Below, piece by piece: positions 24,077 to 34,942 of a stretch of 64,000 nt of DNA. The translations under genes were made by a program, and so were the position numbers. Below the pieces are notes generated by a model that saw nothing but the letters and a program-made list of their open reading frames with translations, did no database searches and was not told the origin of the DNA. This stretch comes from Phocoena phocoena (taxonomy: Eukaryota > Chordata > Mammalia > Artiodactyla > Phocoenidae), in NCBI RefSeq assembly GCF_963924675.1, contig NC_089219.1, positions 153,904,288-153,968,287 on the forward strand. Direction: 5' to 3'. The stretch's first letter is position 1; each line of letters opens with the position of its first letter.

Positions 24077-24205
24077 GAGCCTGGAGTTCCTCAGCTTCAT
24101 GGCCTATGACTTCCATGGCTCTCGGGAGAAGAACACAGGGCATAACCGCCCCCGCCCCCTGACGAGAGACAGGGAGAGAGCGGGGCCGTGGCCGAATTCA
24201 ATGTG
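24077..24205 (+). pseudogene. CHIT1: CHIT1 exon 7 with net +5 indel
   Basis: The exon opens with SLEFLSFMAYDFHGS; the MAYD motif at 24099-24110 supplies a conserved substrate-binding Tyr and Asp in this family. After TGHN the sequence becomes a C-rich tract. From there to the GTAAGT donor there are 59 nt where human CHIT1 implies 54, so the frame shifts. The last codons before the donor read A-E-F-N-V only in the shifted frame, matching human A-S-L-N-V. Confidence 0.9.
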
Positions 24206-25639
24206 GTAAGTGGGAGGACGCCCCTGGCACAGGCCCTTGCCGGTGGCCCATTTTGAGCCTCGAAGAACCAAATGGAAGGGAAAAGCAGGATACCAAGCAG
24301 GGCATGGAGAAGCCAGGATATTTTTGTTTCTTTTGTGTTTGTTTGTTTGTTTGTTTTATTTTCCTGTTCCATGTCACTGCTGAGGAGAAACCTCACTTCT
24401 GTGTAGCATGTCGGCTGATATCAGACACAGCAAACCAGTCTAGTTTGGGGACACATCAAACAAACCAGTGACTAACTGGGAGGCTGTCTTTGAGCTCAAG
24501 TTTCCAGCCAAAATGGCTTCTGCTCCCTTCATACACCCTCAGCCCCATTTCCTTCAAGATAATGGGTAGCTTTTGCTCCTTGGCACTGAATGTCCTTCTG
24601 GAAGGTGTTTTCTGGAAAGAGGTGAGAGCTTTCCCAAGTTGATAACATCTCAGGGCAGAACCACCCCTACGCCACCCCAGTCCCAGGAAAGGGAAGGCTT
24701 GGTTGTAGGCTGGAGTGGGTGGAGGTTTCCTGCCCAGCTCTTCCTCATTCAGTAGGCTAGACATTGTTTTACAAGCCCGTTCTAATTTTAAAAGTCAAGA
24801 TTGACTGTATCATTTCTCCTTCTTAACAAACAACAATAACAAAAAGCCCTAAATTAAAATGTTTGTTAATTTTGCAGAGCCCACATCTTTGTGTGTCAGC
24901 TGGGTGGAACATCTAGGACTTCCATGGCTCTTTCACAAATAAAGTGCACTTCTTCAGGCACTTGAGCTGAGCATCTAGACCTCACATTGCACCTGGCTCC
25001 TCCACCCTCATCTGGGAAACTGTGTGGGTCCCAGGAGAAGCCAGCCCAGTCAAGTGGGGAGACATACAAAGACATTCAGCTGAGAGGTGAGGGGGTTGGA
25101 CTCCCACTGGCACAGTGCTCTCCAAGCTGTGTGCCCTGGATCCATGTGGGGGAAGGGAGGCCTTTATCCTCCTACAAAGAGGCCTTCTACTCTCCATACT
25201 ATGTGCCCTGCATGTTGCTTCTGGCCAGAGGGGTGACTTTTCCAAATTTGCACAAAAATGCCACAGAACTTAGCAGGGTGCTCTGACCTCTGCCCTCAGA
25301 AAGCTCCAGTCTGATCAAAGATAAATTATATGGACCAGCAAAACCAAATACACGTAAATCAATACAGTGAAAATACCTAAGTGCTAAGAGGTTGCAGGGT
25401 AACTAGAAAACCTGGACTCAAACAGGGTGCCTTCTTGGGGAAAGTGAGCCTACCATCCTGGTTTGAGGGAAGAGTCTTCATTATTTGTTTATTCCACAGA
25501 GTTATATTGGGTACCTCCTCATGTCACAGGCCTGGGGGTGTCATGTCAAGTAATACATGATGGGGGAAGGTCTTGTGCAGAGGCGGTGAAGAAGCCCTGT
25601 GCTCATTCGTTCTTTCTATTTGCACATCTTAGTGCCAAG

Positions 25640-25990
25640 CATTGTTCTAGGCACTGAGGATACAGAGATAAACAAAATTCCCTGCTCTTGTACTGAGGGT
25701 GAAACAACAGCGATGGTAATGATCACAATCATAGCTCCCCTTTATCGCACTATGTTAGACTTATACATGCATTATATCTTTTAATTCTCACCATGCCCTT
25801 AGTGACAAATATTTTTATCATTTCCATTTTATAGACAGGAAGCTCGAGGCTCAGCAAGATCAAATAAGCTGCTGAGTAAGGCAGAGATTGTTGTTTACTG
25901 AGGTATCCCAAGCACCTAGGACAGTGCCTGGCACACAGCTGGCCTTCAGTAAATATTTACTGAGTCAATGACTGTTTGACTCCAGAGCCC
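25640..25990. repeat. Ancient repeat cluster in CHIT1 intron 7 (MIR, L2 and an unnamed family)
   Basis: GCCAAGCATTGTTCTAGGCA belongs to an old dispersed repeat also seen at 14755 and 60270. TTTCCATTTTATAGACAGGA is a minus MIR. ACAGTGCCTGGCACACAGCT resembles an L2 3' end. Confidence 0.65.
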
Positions 25991-26183
25991 ATGCTCTTGG
26001 CTATAGGGCCATGCAACCTCAATCACTGTGGTTCAGGGTCTAAGACAGGATCTAAAGAAGATGGGGAAGGGCTGGAACACTAGTAAATGCTCATGAAACT
26101 CCTCTGGAGCCCCCAGGCTTGGATGATCTGAACCAGTCTAAAGGCAAAGAAAATTAGCCCTGACATTCCTCCTTCACCACCAG

Positions 26184-26369
26184 GACTCTGCCATGCAATG
26201 GTGGCTGCAGAAAGGGACCCCTGCCAGCAAACTGATCCTTGGCATGCCCACCTATGGATGATCCTTTACCCTGGCCTCTTTGTTGGACACTGGAGTGGGG
26301 GCCCAAGCCACGGGGCCTGGAACTCCTGGCCCCTTCACCAAAGACGGAGGACTCCTGGCTTACTATGAA
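26184..26369 (+). pseudogene. CHIT1: CHIT1 exon 8 with in-frame TGA
   Basis: A 186-bp exon (62 codons, as in human) encodes DSAMQWWLQKGTPASKLILG, MPTYG, then TGA at 26259-26261, then [20 protein letters not shown] and [17 protein letters not shown]. The stop replaces the conserved Arg of MPTYGRSF and is what a C-to-T change in CGA (a CpG site) would give. The donor is GTAGGA, weaker than those of most other introns here. Confidence 0.94.
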
Positions 26370-26679
26370 GTAGGAAAACCCACAGCCACCCCGAGTATTG
26401 TGCAGAGCAGGGGCTTCTTCTCCCATAATTTCTGAATGAGGATGCTAGGCACAGTGAATTCTGGTTGGGTAAATTCCATCCCATGCCTGTCATCTTGGAT
26501 TTATCCCTAACCCCAGGTGCCTCATTGAATCGCCAGTTCTAGGTCACTCAGTCGAGAGCTTCCTAGATTCTCCAAGCTTCTCAGACGGGAATATTTCAGT
26601 CTCTAGTCTCTTCACGACAGGGAGAAGGTGCTTGTGGCGCCTCCCACCTCCTTCCCAGCTCTTTCCTCTGCTCCTACAG

Positions 26680-26793
26680 GTCTGCTCTTGGAAGGGGGCT
26701 GGTGAGCACAGAATCAAGGACCAGAAGGTGCCCTATGCCTTTCAGAGCAACCAGTGGGTCGGTTTTGACGATGTGGAGAGCTTCAAAATCAAG
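26680..26793 (+). pseudogene. CHIT1: CHIT1 exon 9
   Basis: A 114-bp exon encodes VCSWKGAGEHRIKDQKVPYA and then FQSNQWVGFDDVESFKIK, the insertion domain and late barrel strands. Length equals the human exon; no lesion is seen. Acceptor CTCCTACAG, donor GTGAAG. Confidence 0.92.
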
Positions 26794-28102
26794 GTGAAGC
26801 TTGGCCCTGCTGGGAAGGTGTGGTCCTGTGTGGGCCCAAGGCCTGTCAATAACATTCAATGACAGCATTCAGAACCTCTTCAAGGAGAAATATCCCAGCA
26901 TTTCACAGATCTCCATGTGATACCATTTGGTACCATTATCACCTATTGATTAAGAAAAGACACAATGGCAAAAAAAATTGCTCTACATTGAGTATCTCTC
27001 TTGAAAGTATTTGTATTTTATTAAACACAAATTCTACAGATATATAAGAGGAGAAATACATACAGTAAGGCATATCATTTTATTCAGTCCATTGACAATA
27101 TTTGGTGCATGTTCAAATTATAGATCCTTTGATTTACTTTTATGACACCCCCTCCATTCCTGCCTCAAAACTTGAGTGCGATTATCTGTTTCCATGTCTC
27201 TCTCTCCAGTGAGGTCATTGGCACCTGCAGAGGGACCTGCATTTGCTCATCTGCTTATCTCTTGTCAGTTATGCAGTGGCAGGTCCTTCTGGTGGTGTAG
27301 ACAAAGTGCTCTGGAGAATTGAGGAGGCAGCATGATCCTGGCTGGGGGAGATGAGAGAAGGCATCATGGTGGAAGGGATTTTGAGAAAGTCTTAAAGCGG
27401 AGAAGGTGGGCCTTCTGGGGAGGAAAGCGCAGGAGAAAGACTTGATGGAGAGGAAAGGGGAAGCTGGCCTCTGAGAGCAAGGTGTACCATAGCTGGAACC
27501 CTGAGTGGGGACTGGTGTAGAAAGGGAGGTAGCTGGGAGGGACATTGGGGCCATCAAGGGTTCCGACCACCCCTACCCTGTAACCCCAGCCTCACGCCAG
27601 AGGTGAGCCATGGCCCCCTGGCAGGGCTAGGGCCAGGGAAGCCCACTTGGAGGGGACACACAGCCATACCCTAAAGAAGCCTCAGGGAACTGGTGGAGGT
27701 GAGAAGGCCCTCAGCGTGGACAAAAAGACATGAAGACAGGGAATGGATTCAGATCTTTGGGGAAGTTTAGTCGTTCCCTATGTCAGCCGAACTCGTCACA
27801 ATCAGCAGACAGTACCACAAACACAACAGCTCAGCCCAGAAAATGCTGGGAAGTTAAGGCTGCCAACCTAAGGAAGGTCACATATCCCTGTACTCCTCAC
27901 ACCTCCACCCTCACGTCCACCCCTGGCCATGTTTATGTCAGGGCAGGGAGATTTGAGAATGAATCATGCCCAGCAAGGATAAGGACTCATGGACCTGGGG
28001 GTGCTGGAGAACGGAGGTCCCTGCCTGGATGAGGAAACCGGTTCTGGGGCTGCTGGCCGGGCTTCCCTGCTCTCCTCCACCCCCATCTCGCTCCTCACAC
28101 AG

Positions 28103-28229
28103 GTCAGCTATCTGAAGCAGACAGGACTGGGTGGGGTCATGGTTTGGACACTGAACATGGACGACTTTGCTGGTTTCTTCTGCAACCAGGGCCGATACCC
28201 CCTCATCAAGATGCTGCTGCTGGAGCTGA
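28103..28229 (+). pseudogene. CHIT1: CHIT1 exon 10
   Basis: A 127-bp exon encodes VSYLKQTGLGGVMVWTLNMD and then DFAGFFCNQGRYPLIKMLLLEL, the last barrel strand with the conserved active-site Trp in MVW. The human null allele of CHIT1 is a 24-bp duplication in this exon; nothing like it is present here. Acceptor and donor are canonical. Confidence 0.92.
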
Positions 28230-28754
28230 GTGAGTATGGGGTCAGGGCACCTCAGGAACTGGCTTCTTCTGAGGAAATGACTTTGCCCCAGTACCGTGAT
28301 TTCCCAAATTTCACCCCCAGGAGCTGAGGAAGCTGTAGAAATGATTCTCTTTTCACACTCTTCTTCCTCTTTCTGATTGTACCAATGCCTGCCCAGGGTG
28401 TCGGTAACCAGGGCTTCCCTCCAGAGGGCCCTCAGCCTCTCTTCTCAAGGCCTGCACTCAGCCTTCATTGTGACACCCCGCTGGCCCTCACCATTCCTTG
28501 GTTGGGCTTTGCAGATGGTAGATAGCCATTGACTGCCTATGACACTGGTAGCTCCGGTGTTTTCTCTTGAGCTGTGCTCCAGCTGTAGGTGTGGTTGCTG
28601 TCTGGCTGTTCTCTGCCTTGGGTGTCTGACTATGCCCTGCCTGTAAGGTATGGGGTGTTGAGCTGCTGCTGCCTATGGTTGCTGCCTGTGTGCTTGGCCT
28701 ATGGGTTTGGGATCTTTTGGAGGAGCCTTGGTTGAATCATCACTGTTTTCCCAG

Positions 28755-29000
28755 GTCATCCATATATGTCTTCAGGCCCCCCAGAGCCTGAAGTTCCTGC
28801 ACCAGGCCAGCTGTCTGAACCTGAGTATGGCTCCAGCCTCGGACAAGACACCTTCTGCCAGGGCAAAGCTGACGGGCTCTACCCCAACCCTCTGGACTGG
28901 TCCAGCTACTACAAGTTGTACAGGGGGGTGGTTGTTCCAGCAAAGCTGCCCGAGGAGCCTGGTGTTCAGCTCCTCTTGCAAATGCTGCACCTGGAGTTGA
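28755..29000 (+). pseudogene. CHIT1: CHIT1 exon 11, chitin-binding domain with +1 frameshift
   Basis: The linker (SGPPEPEVPAPGQLSEPEYG) and the start of the CBM14 domain (GQDTFCQGKADGLYPNP) are in frame. Near 28911-28914 one extra base (AAG where human has AG) shifts the frame. The remainder, LFQQSCPRSLVFSSSCKCCT plus WS and TGA at 28998, is read in the next frame. The chitin-binding cysteines are all still encoded, but split over two frames. Confidence 0.92.
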
Positions 29001-29184
29001 GTCTCCAAGGCCCCTTCGGCCCCAGCACCTGGGCAAGGGCCCAGGACCACTCCATAGCCCGCCTCCCCAGCTCTCCCTGGCAGTTGCAATCTAGCTTCTT
29101 GTGTCTTTCCATATCCAAGCTTTCTGTTCTCAGCCTTGGTTTCCTCTTGTTCTGCTCTTCCTGGGCTGCCTATTTTACTTGAAA

Positions 29185-29190
29185 AATAAA
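29185..29190 (+). terminator. CHIT1: CHIT1 polyadenylation signal AATAAA
   Basis: AATAAA lies 185 bp after the ancestral CHIT1 stop. It is the first perfect hexamer downstream, so it probably marks the end of the old transcript. The cleavage site cannot be placed exactly. Confidence 0.65.
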
Positions 29191-30179
29191 TCTTTGGTTT
29201 GCACCCCACTGCCCCCAGACGTGGTGACTTACAGAGGCTCTCTGAGCACTCTGTTAGTTCAAACTCTACCCTGAGGAAGGTAGGGAGACAAGAGGGGAGG
29301 GTGACGTAAGGCATGACTAAGTCAGAGCCAGGTGAGAAGGCGGTCCATTCAGGGTGTCATGCTCTGCACCAGGTCTCGCCTTGAAGACTCCACTTTCCAG
29401 TGGGCAGCTTCCAGGGCACAGATGATCACATCTGGGGCATGGCCCTGGATCTGACGCATTCTTCATTGGCTCAGAACCCCTTGGGGAGAGAACTCTTCCT
29501 GGTGACCTCCATTCAGGTGTTATTCCCAAGATGCTCACTAGATGGCAGCAGAGAAGAGTTGTTCCCTGCCTTAAGGGCTCAGCACACGGCCACTCTGCAT
29601 TAAAACGAGAATCCAGACCCCCTGCTACTAAGCGCTCATTTGACAGATGAGGCAGGGATACTCATTACCCTCCTTTAACAGGTATTTAAACTGAAGACCT
29701 ATTCTAACCCGGTTCTGAGACCAAAACCAAGGCCTAAATGGGCCAATATGGGCCAGAAGGGCATGCACATACAGTACCCTGGACAAATAGAGTAATCCAA
29801 ATAGTCCTTGAAGCTTTGAGTTGAATCTTGGTCAATTTGAAGAAAATCTGCACATAATCTAATGGTCCAGCTTGCCACGAACTCACCCAAAGCTGGTGTT
29901 TTGGGTGGGACTCGGGCAGCTGAGGATGGGGACAAGTAGGGAGAGAGACGAGCTGGCCCTTCGCATGAGTACAAGCAGCACCAGATCCCTCTAGCAGCGA
30001 CTTCCCCTCTACACCCTGCCTGTCCTCAAGCCTTTTGAAATCTGCTCTTCTTCAGTCCAGAGCACAGGTCTGCTTTTGCCCATGTTCCTTCCTCTGAGGT
30101 CTCAGCTGAGACCTGTCTCTGCTCAGAATGGAGTCTAGGATGGAAGTCTCCTTATGGCGGGGGCTGCGGGAGGCTTAGC

Positions 30180-30345
30180 ACCAGACAGCTGCAGAACTGA
30201 CTTCCGGCTTCACCACCTACCAGCTGTGTGACTTTAGGCAAAGAAATGGAGCCTCAGTGCCCTCATCCGGCAGCTGGGGACAGCTTCCTCCTGTCAGGGT
30301 GGGTGAGGATTAGGGGAAGTAAGTGCGTGTTAGCTGGGTCCAACG
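30180..30345 (+). repeat. MIR
   Basis: CACCACCTACCAGCTGTGTG and the following ACTTTAGGCAAAG and CCTCAGTGCCCTCATCCGGC are the MIR core in forward orientation. Confidence 0.85.
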
Positions 30346-30349
30346 TGAT

Positions 30350-30600
30350 CAGCACCACCTCTCACTAGCCTTCTCACTGGGCTCTCTGCTTCCTGTACCT
30401 CTCTCATCCAGTGCAACCTCCACACTGTGACCAGCTTGATCTCTCTAAATGAGGAGTCTAACCCTGTCATTTCCCATGCCTAAGAACAACCAACAGCTTC
30501 CTCCCGCCTAAAGAATAAAGTCTCTGTCATCAGCACAGTGTCAAGACACTTTATCAAGGCCCAGTCTCTTCTGCTCTCATTCCTATCGCCCAACCCCAGT
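30350..30600 (+). repeat. L2 fragment
   Basis: TGACCAGCTTGATCTCTCTA, CAACAGCTTCCTCCCGCCTA and AAGAATAAAGTCTCTGTCAT follow the order of the L2 3' region. Confidence 0.7.
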
Positions 30601-30734
30601 TCAGTTGCCAGGTACCCCAGCTGTTGTTACTAAACTCAGCCACGCCAGCTTCTCATGTGGGACCCCCAGATGTCCACCGTCACTCTTATGAGTTTTGAGC
30701 CCCTGTCCCAAAGCAAATACTATTGTGTACTTTA

Positions 30735-30952
30735 CTTTTTTAAATTTTTTTATTTTTTGGCTGTACGCGGGCCTCTCACTGTTGTGGCCTCTCCTGTTGC
30801 GGAGCACAGGCTCCGGACGCGCAGGTTCAGCGGCCATGGCTCACGGGCCCAGCCGCTCCGCGGCACATGGGATCTTCACGGACCGGGGCACAAACCCGTG
30901 TCCCCTCCATCAGCAGGCAGACTCTCAACCACTGCGCCACCAGGGAAGCCCC
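30735..30952 (-). mobile_element. CHR short SINE
   Basis: Perfect 15-bp TSD CTATTGTGTACTTTA (30720-30734 and 30953-30967) around a T-rich tail and complete SINE body. Confidence 0.96.
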
Positions 30953-33022
30953 CTATTGTGTACTTTAAACAAGACTGTCTCCCTTTACCCACCTGTCTGC
31001 CCTACCCACCCACCCCCAACTTTATAACCTAGGTGACGTACCCTTGTATGGAGTAGGCCCTTGAAGTCAAGTGCAAATATTGCCCGGATTGTTAGGTTTG
31101 CTTCGCGTTGAGCAATATAGTCTGTAAAGGAATTTTGGGTCACTTATGCTCTAGTGGCTTAGTCCATGAATGTCTGGCCACTCTCTCTAACAGCAATGAC
31201 CACTTTCAGCCCCATAGAGGAGAAGTTCCTCTGGTCTTCTCTCTGAGCAGACTCAGAGCATTCACCACCATGTCAAATATACCTTCTGGAACACCAGGCA
31301 AATCCTCAACCCCCATCCCACCCCAAGACCCAGCTCTCCTGGTGGGCCCACAGTCCCCTGCTCTGACATCATCCACTTCTTAATGTACCACGCCTTACCT
31401 GGAGCCATGGGAACTGAAGCACTATTGTCTTTATTTTGTTTCAATTATGAAATCTACCACACGCGCAAAAGCGTGTTTAAAAAAATACATATGTTCAGTA
31501 TCTCCCAGGAATCCATCACGGGAGTAAGGAAACAACACTACCAACAACTTTGAAGTTACTCATGTGCCCCTCCCTAGTCTCACACCCTTCTAGCTAGACT
31601 TTGGTTAGTCATTCCCTCTTTTTTCTTATAGTCTTACCAACCGTGCGTATGTTCCTAAACAAGATATTATTTAGTCTAGTCTGTTTTGAAACTTAAATAA
31701 ATAGAAACGTACTGTGTGGTACCTTCTGTGGCCCACTTCTTATGTTCCACAGAGCTGTAACCCACTCACCTTCACTGCTGTGCAGTATTCCATCACATGA
31801 CTATACCACAATTTATACATTCTGCTATTAATAGGCATTTGGGTTGCTTCCAGCTTTTGGCTAATGTGGACAGTATTGCTATGAACACTCTTGAGCATGA
31901 CTGTTGGTAAGTATGTGTAGAATCTGTCCAAGAGTGGACTTGATAGGATGTGGGGCATAGGCAAATTCAGTTTTCCTAGGCGCAGGCAAATATTTTTCCA
32001 AAGTGGTCGTACAGGTTTTCCCTCCCATTGCAATGTTCACACTGCATTCCATCCCCACCTTTACTACACTATATACCAATCCAAGAGGTGCAAAATGGTA
32101 TCTCATTATGGTTTAAACTTGCATCTCCGTAGTTACTCATTATTTTAGCATCTTTTCCTGTGTCATAAGCTATTTGTGTTCTTTTGTGAATACAATGAGG
32201 GGGCCTTGCCCATTTTTCTGTTGGGTTGTTTGTCTCTTTCTTATTGAAATGTAGGAGTTCTTTACATATTCTGAACACAAATCCTTTGAGAGTTACAAGT
32301 TTGGCTATATTTTCTCCTAGTTTGAGGTTTGGCTTTTCATTCTTTTTAGGTGTTGTTTAATGTAATCTTATACCCTTTATTGTTTGTTTAAGAAATCTTT
32401 CTTTAGTCTGAGGTCAGAAAGAGATTTTCCTAGATTGTCATTTAAAATTTTTATAGTTTTTTTTTCTTTACGTCTTCAATCCTTCTGAAACTGACATTTG
32501 AGTATGCTGTGAGGTAGGATCCAAAATAATTTTTTTTCCATTTGGATAACCGGTTGTCCCAGAACCATTTATTGCATAATATAATAATAAATCAGGTTTA
32601 TATCTATGCGTGGGTATCTTTCTCTGCCTTGATCTATTTTTTTTACCCCTGCCACAGTAACTCACAGACTTAATTACTAAAGCTTTACAACACGTCTTGG
32701 TATATGGGAGGGTAAATCCTTCCATTATGCTTTCTGTTTCAGGAATGTCTTGGCTATTCTTAGCTCTTACTTTTCCATGTACATGTTAGAATCCTTTCAC
32801 CAAGTTCCGTTAAAAATTCTGTTTAGGTTTTGACAAGAACTGCATTGAATATATAGGTCAATTTGGGGAGAACTGACATTTTTACGATATTGAGTCTCCC
32901 ATTCTAAAAACATGGTGTATCTCTTTATGTAGTTATTTCTTCTAAAACATATCTTAATAAAATTTTGTCATTTTCTTCTTAAAGATGTTATACATCTCTT
33001 ATGATACTTATTCCTAGATTTT

Positions 33023-33030
<8 letters not shown>

Positions 33031-33076
<46 letters not shown>

Positions 33077-33277
33077 AGCTGGATTTCTTTTTTTATTTTT
33101 TTGCGGTACGCGGGCCTCTCCCGTTGCGGAGCACAGGCTCTGGACGCGCAGGCTCAGCGGCCATGGCTCACGGGCCCAGCCGCTCCGTGGCATGTGGGAT
33201 CTTCCCGGACCGGGGCACGAACCCGTGTCCCCTGCATCGGCAGGCAGACTCTCAACCACTGCGCCACCAGGGAAGCC
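33031..33277 (-). mobile_element. CHR short SINE with double T tract
   Basis: The 18-bp TSD CCTAGATTTTAAATTTTT is at 33013-33030 and 33278-33295. The tail is a T tract of about 50 bases, then AGAAAGCTGGATTTC, then a second T-rich tract. The body lacks about 14 bp compared with its sisters, after GCGGGCCTCTC. Confidence 0.93.
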
Positions 33278-33714
33278 CCTAGATTTTAAATTTTTGATAA
33301 ATTTTATCCTTTTTAAAAATTAAATTTTTTCACTAATTATTGCTAGTGTATAATAATATCATTGATGTTTGGATGTCAGTGTTGTACCCGGAAACTTTCC
33401 CAACCCTTTTATTAATTTCAGTGATTATTCTGCAGAAAGTTCTATGTAGACAATCGTATCATCTCCATTGATGTTTTGTTTCTTACATTCCAAACCTTAT
33501 GACTTTTTTTTGTTGTCAACTGTCCGGTACAGCGGTGAATAAAAACAGTGGCAGTGGGCATCTTTATCTTGTTTCTGGCCAGAAAGGAGATGTTTGCAAC
33601 ATTCATCCTTAAGTATGCTATTTATTGTAGGGTTCTGGTAGATGCCTTTTATAAGACAAAGGGAGTTTCCTTCTATTCCTAGTTTGCTGAGAGTTTTCAA
33701 GAGAAGGTCTGTGA

Positions 33715-34542
33715 TGCAAAATAAATGAGTCACCAGCATGAAATGTACAGCGTCAATAACTATGTAGTATCTTTGTACAGCGAAATATCATAACTAGACT
33801 TACCATGGTGATCATTTTGAAATGTATGGAAATATGGAATCACTATGTCATATAACAGGAACTAACTTAGTGTTGTAAGTCAATTACACTTCAAAAACAC
33901 AAACAAACTCATAGAAAAAGGGATCCGATTTGTGGTTATCAGAGGCAGGGATGGGGGAAGAGGGAATTGGATGAAGACAGTTGAAAGGTATAATCTTCCA
34001 CTTATAAGATAAATAAGTACTGGGGATGTAATGAACAACATAACTCATATAATTAACACTGCTGAATGTTATATATGAAAGTTAAGAGACTAAATCCTGA
34101 GTTCTTATCACAAGGAAAATTTTTTTTCTATTTCTTTAATTTTATATCTATATGAGATGATGGATATTCACTAAACTTACTATGATAATCATTTCATGAT
34201 GTAAGTCAAATCATTGTGCTGTACACGTTAGTCTTACAAAGTGCTGTATGTCACTTATATCTCGTAAAACTGGAAGAAAAAAAGCTAAGGAGGGGCTTCC
34301 CTGGTGGTACAGTGGTTGGGAGTCCGCCTGCCGATGCAGGGGACACGGGTTCGTGCCCCGGTCCGGGAAGATCCCATGTGCCGCGGAGCGGCTGGGCCCG
34401 TGAGCCATGGCCGCTGAGCCTGCGCGTCCGGAGCCTGTGCTCCGCAACGGGAGAGGCCACGACGGTGAGAGGCCCGCGTACCGCACAAAAAAAAAAAAAA
34501 AGCTAAGGAATAAAGCTGAAACATTGTAAAGCTCTAGAAAAT
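33715..34542 (+). mobile_element. Old L1 3' UTR-like insertion inside the minus L1
   Basis: AATATCATAACTAGACTTAC, TGGTGATCATTTTGAAATGT and GTAAGTCAATTACACTTCAA resemble L1 3' UTR sequence of old mammalian subfamilies. The 16-bp flanks AAGAGAAGGTCTGTGA (33699-33714) and AAAAGAAGGGCTGTGA (34543-34558) look like a TSD with two changes. A CHR SINE is nested at 34292-34494. Confidence 0.7.
34292..34494 (+). mobile_element. CHR short SINE
   Basis: GGGGCTTCCCTGGTGGTACA to poly(A), with the 15-bp TSD AAAAAAAGCTAAGGA (34277-34291 and about 34495-34509). Confidence 0.96.
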
Positions 34543-34942
34543 AAAAGAAGGGCTGTGAATTTTGTCAAATGGTTTCTATTTATAGTAACTTTTTGTTTTT
34601 ATTCCCTTAACGAAGTAAATTACAGTCATCAATTTCCCCTGTGAAATTCATCTTGCATTCCTAGGGTAAATCCAACTGAGTCATGATAGATTACTGCTTT
34701 TGTACATTGCTGGATCTGGTTAATATTGTGTCTCATGTTTTTGCACTTATATATTAATGAGTAAGATGGGCCTGCATGTTTTCTTTCTTACATTCTAGGA
34801 TGTCCTTGCCATCCCTTGCTGCCTTCCAGGCTTATAATAAGCTGATTTGAGGTACTGAGGTTTTGCTAACCTCATAAAATGAGTTGGGGAGTTTCCCTCT
34901 TTCTACTCTCTGAAAGAGTTGTATGGAAGGACTTACCTGTTT

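Larger units (their letters stand above)
16898..29190 (+). pseudogene. CHIT1: CHIT1 (chitotriosidase) pseudogene, 11 coding exons
   Basis: The exons together encode a secreted GH18 chitinase of the CHIT1 type: signal peptide (exons 1-2), TIM barrel (exons 3-10) and a C-terminal CBM14 chitin-binding domain (exon 11). In working form the enzyme cleaves chitin and chito-oligosaccharides and is made mainly by macrophages. The catalytic motif DGLDLDWE survives in exon 5, MAYD in exon 7 and MVW in exon 10. CHIT1 is preferred over CHIA because the NNRQT, FHGS and DTFCQGKADGLYPNP segments match recalled human CHIT1. All introns keep GT/AG ends and family phases. Four lesions kill the frame: a 1-bp deletion in exon 3 giving TAG at 20622 (product stops after 68 codons of about 466), a net +5 indel in exon 7, TGA at 26259 in exon 8, and a +1 insertion in exon 11. 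SINEs lie in introns 1 and 4. The transcription start is not visible. Confidence 0.94.
29200..31430. other. Spacer after CHIT1
   Basis: No coding sequence is convincing. It holds a plus MIR at about 30180-30345, an L2 fragment at about 30350-30600 and one CHR SINE. The rest appears to be unique, low-information sequence. Confidence 0.6.

Noticed and set aside
28103..28229. The human 24-bp CHIT1 duplication
   Set aside because: Exon 10 has its normal 127-bp length and no duplication; the inactivation here is independent.
16898..29000. The chitinase gene being CHIA (acidic mammalian chitinase) rather than CHIT1
   Set aside because: Exon peptides such as NNRQT-VNSAIRFL, MAYDFHGS and DTFCQGKADGLYPNP follow CHIT1, and CHI3L1 lies directly downstream as in the CHIT1 cluster; CHIA lies in another cluster.
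28772..29314. 180-codon minus-strand open frame
   Set aside because: It is antisense to CHIT1 exon 11 and its 3' UTR in GC-rich sequence, with no protein-like features.
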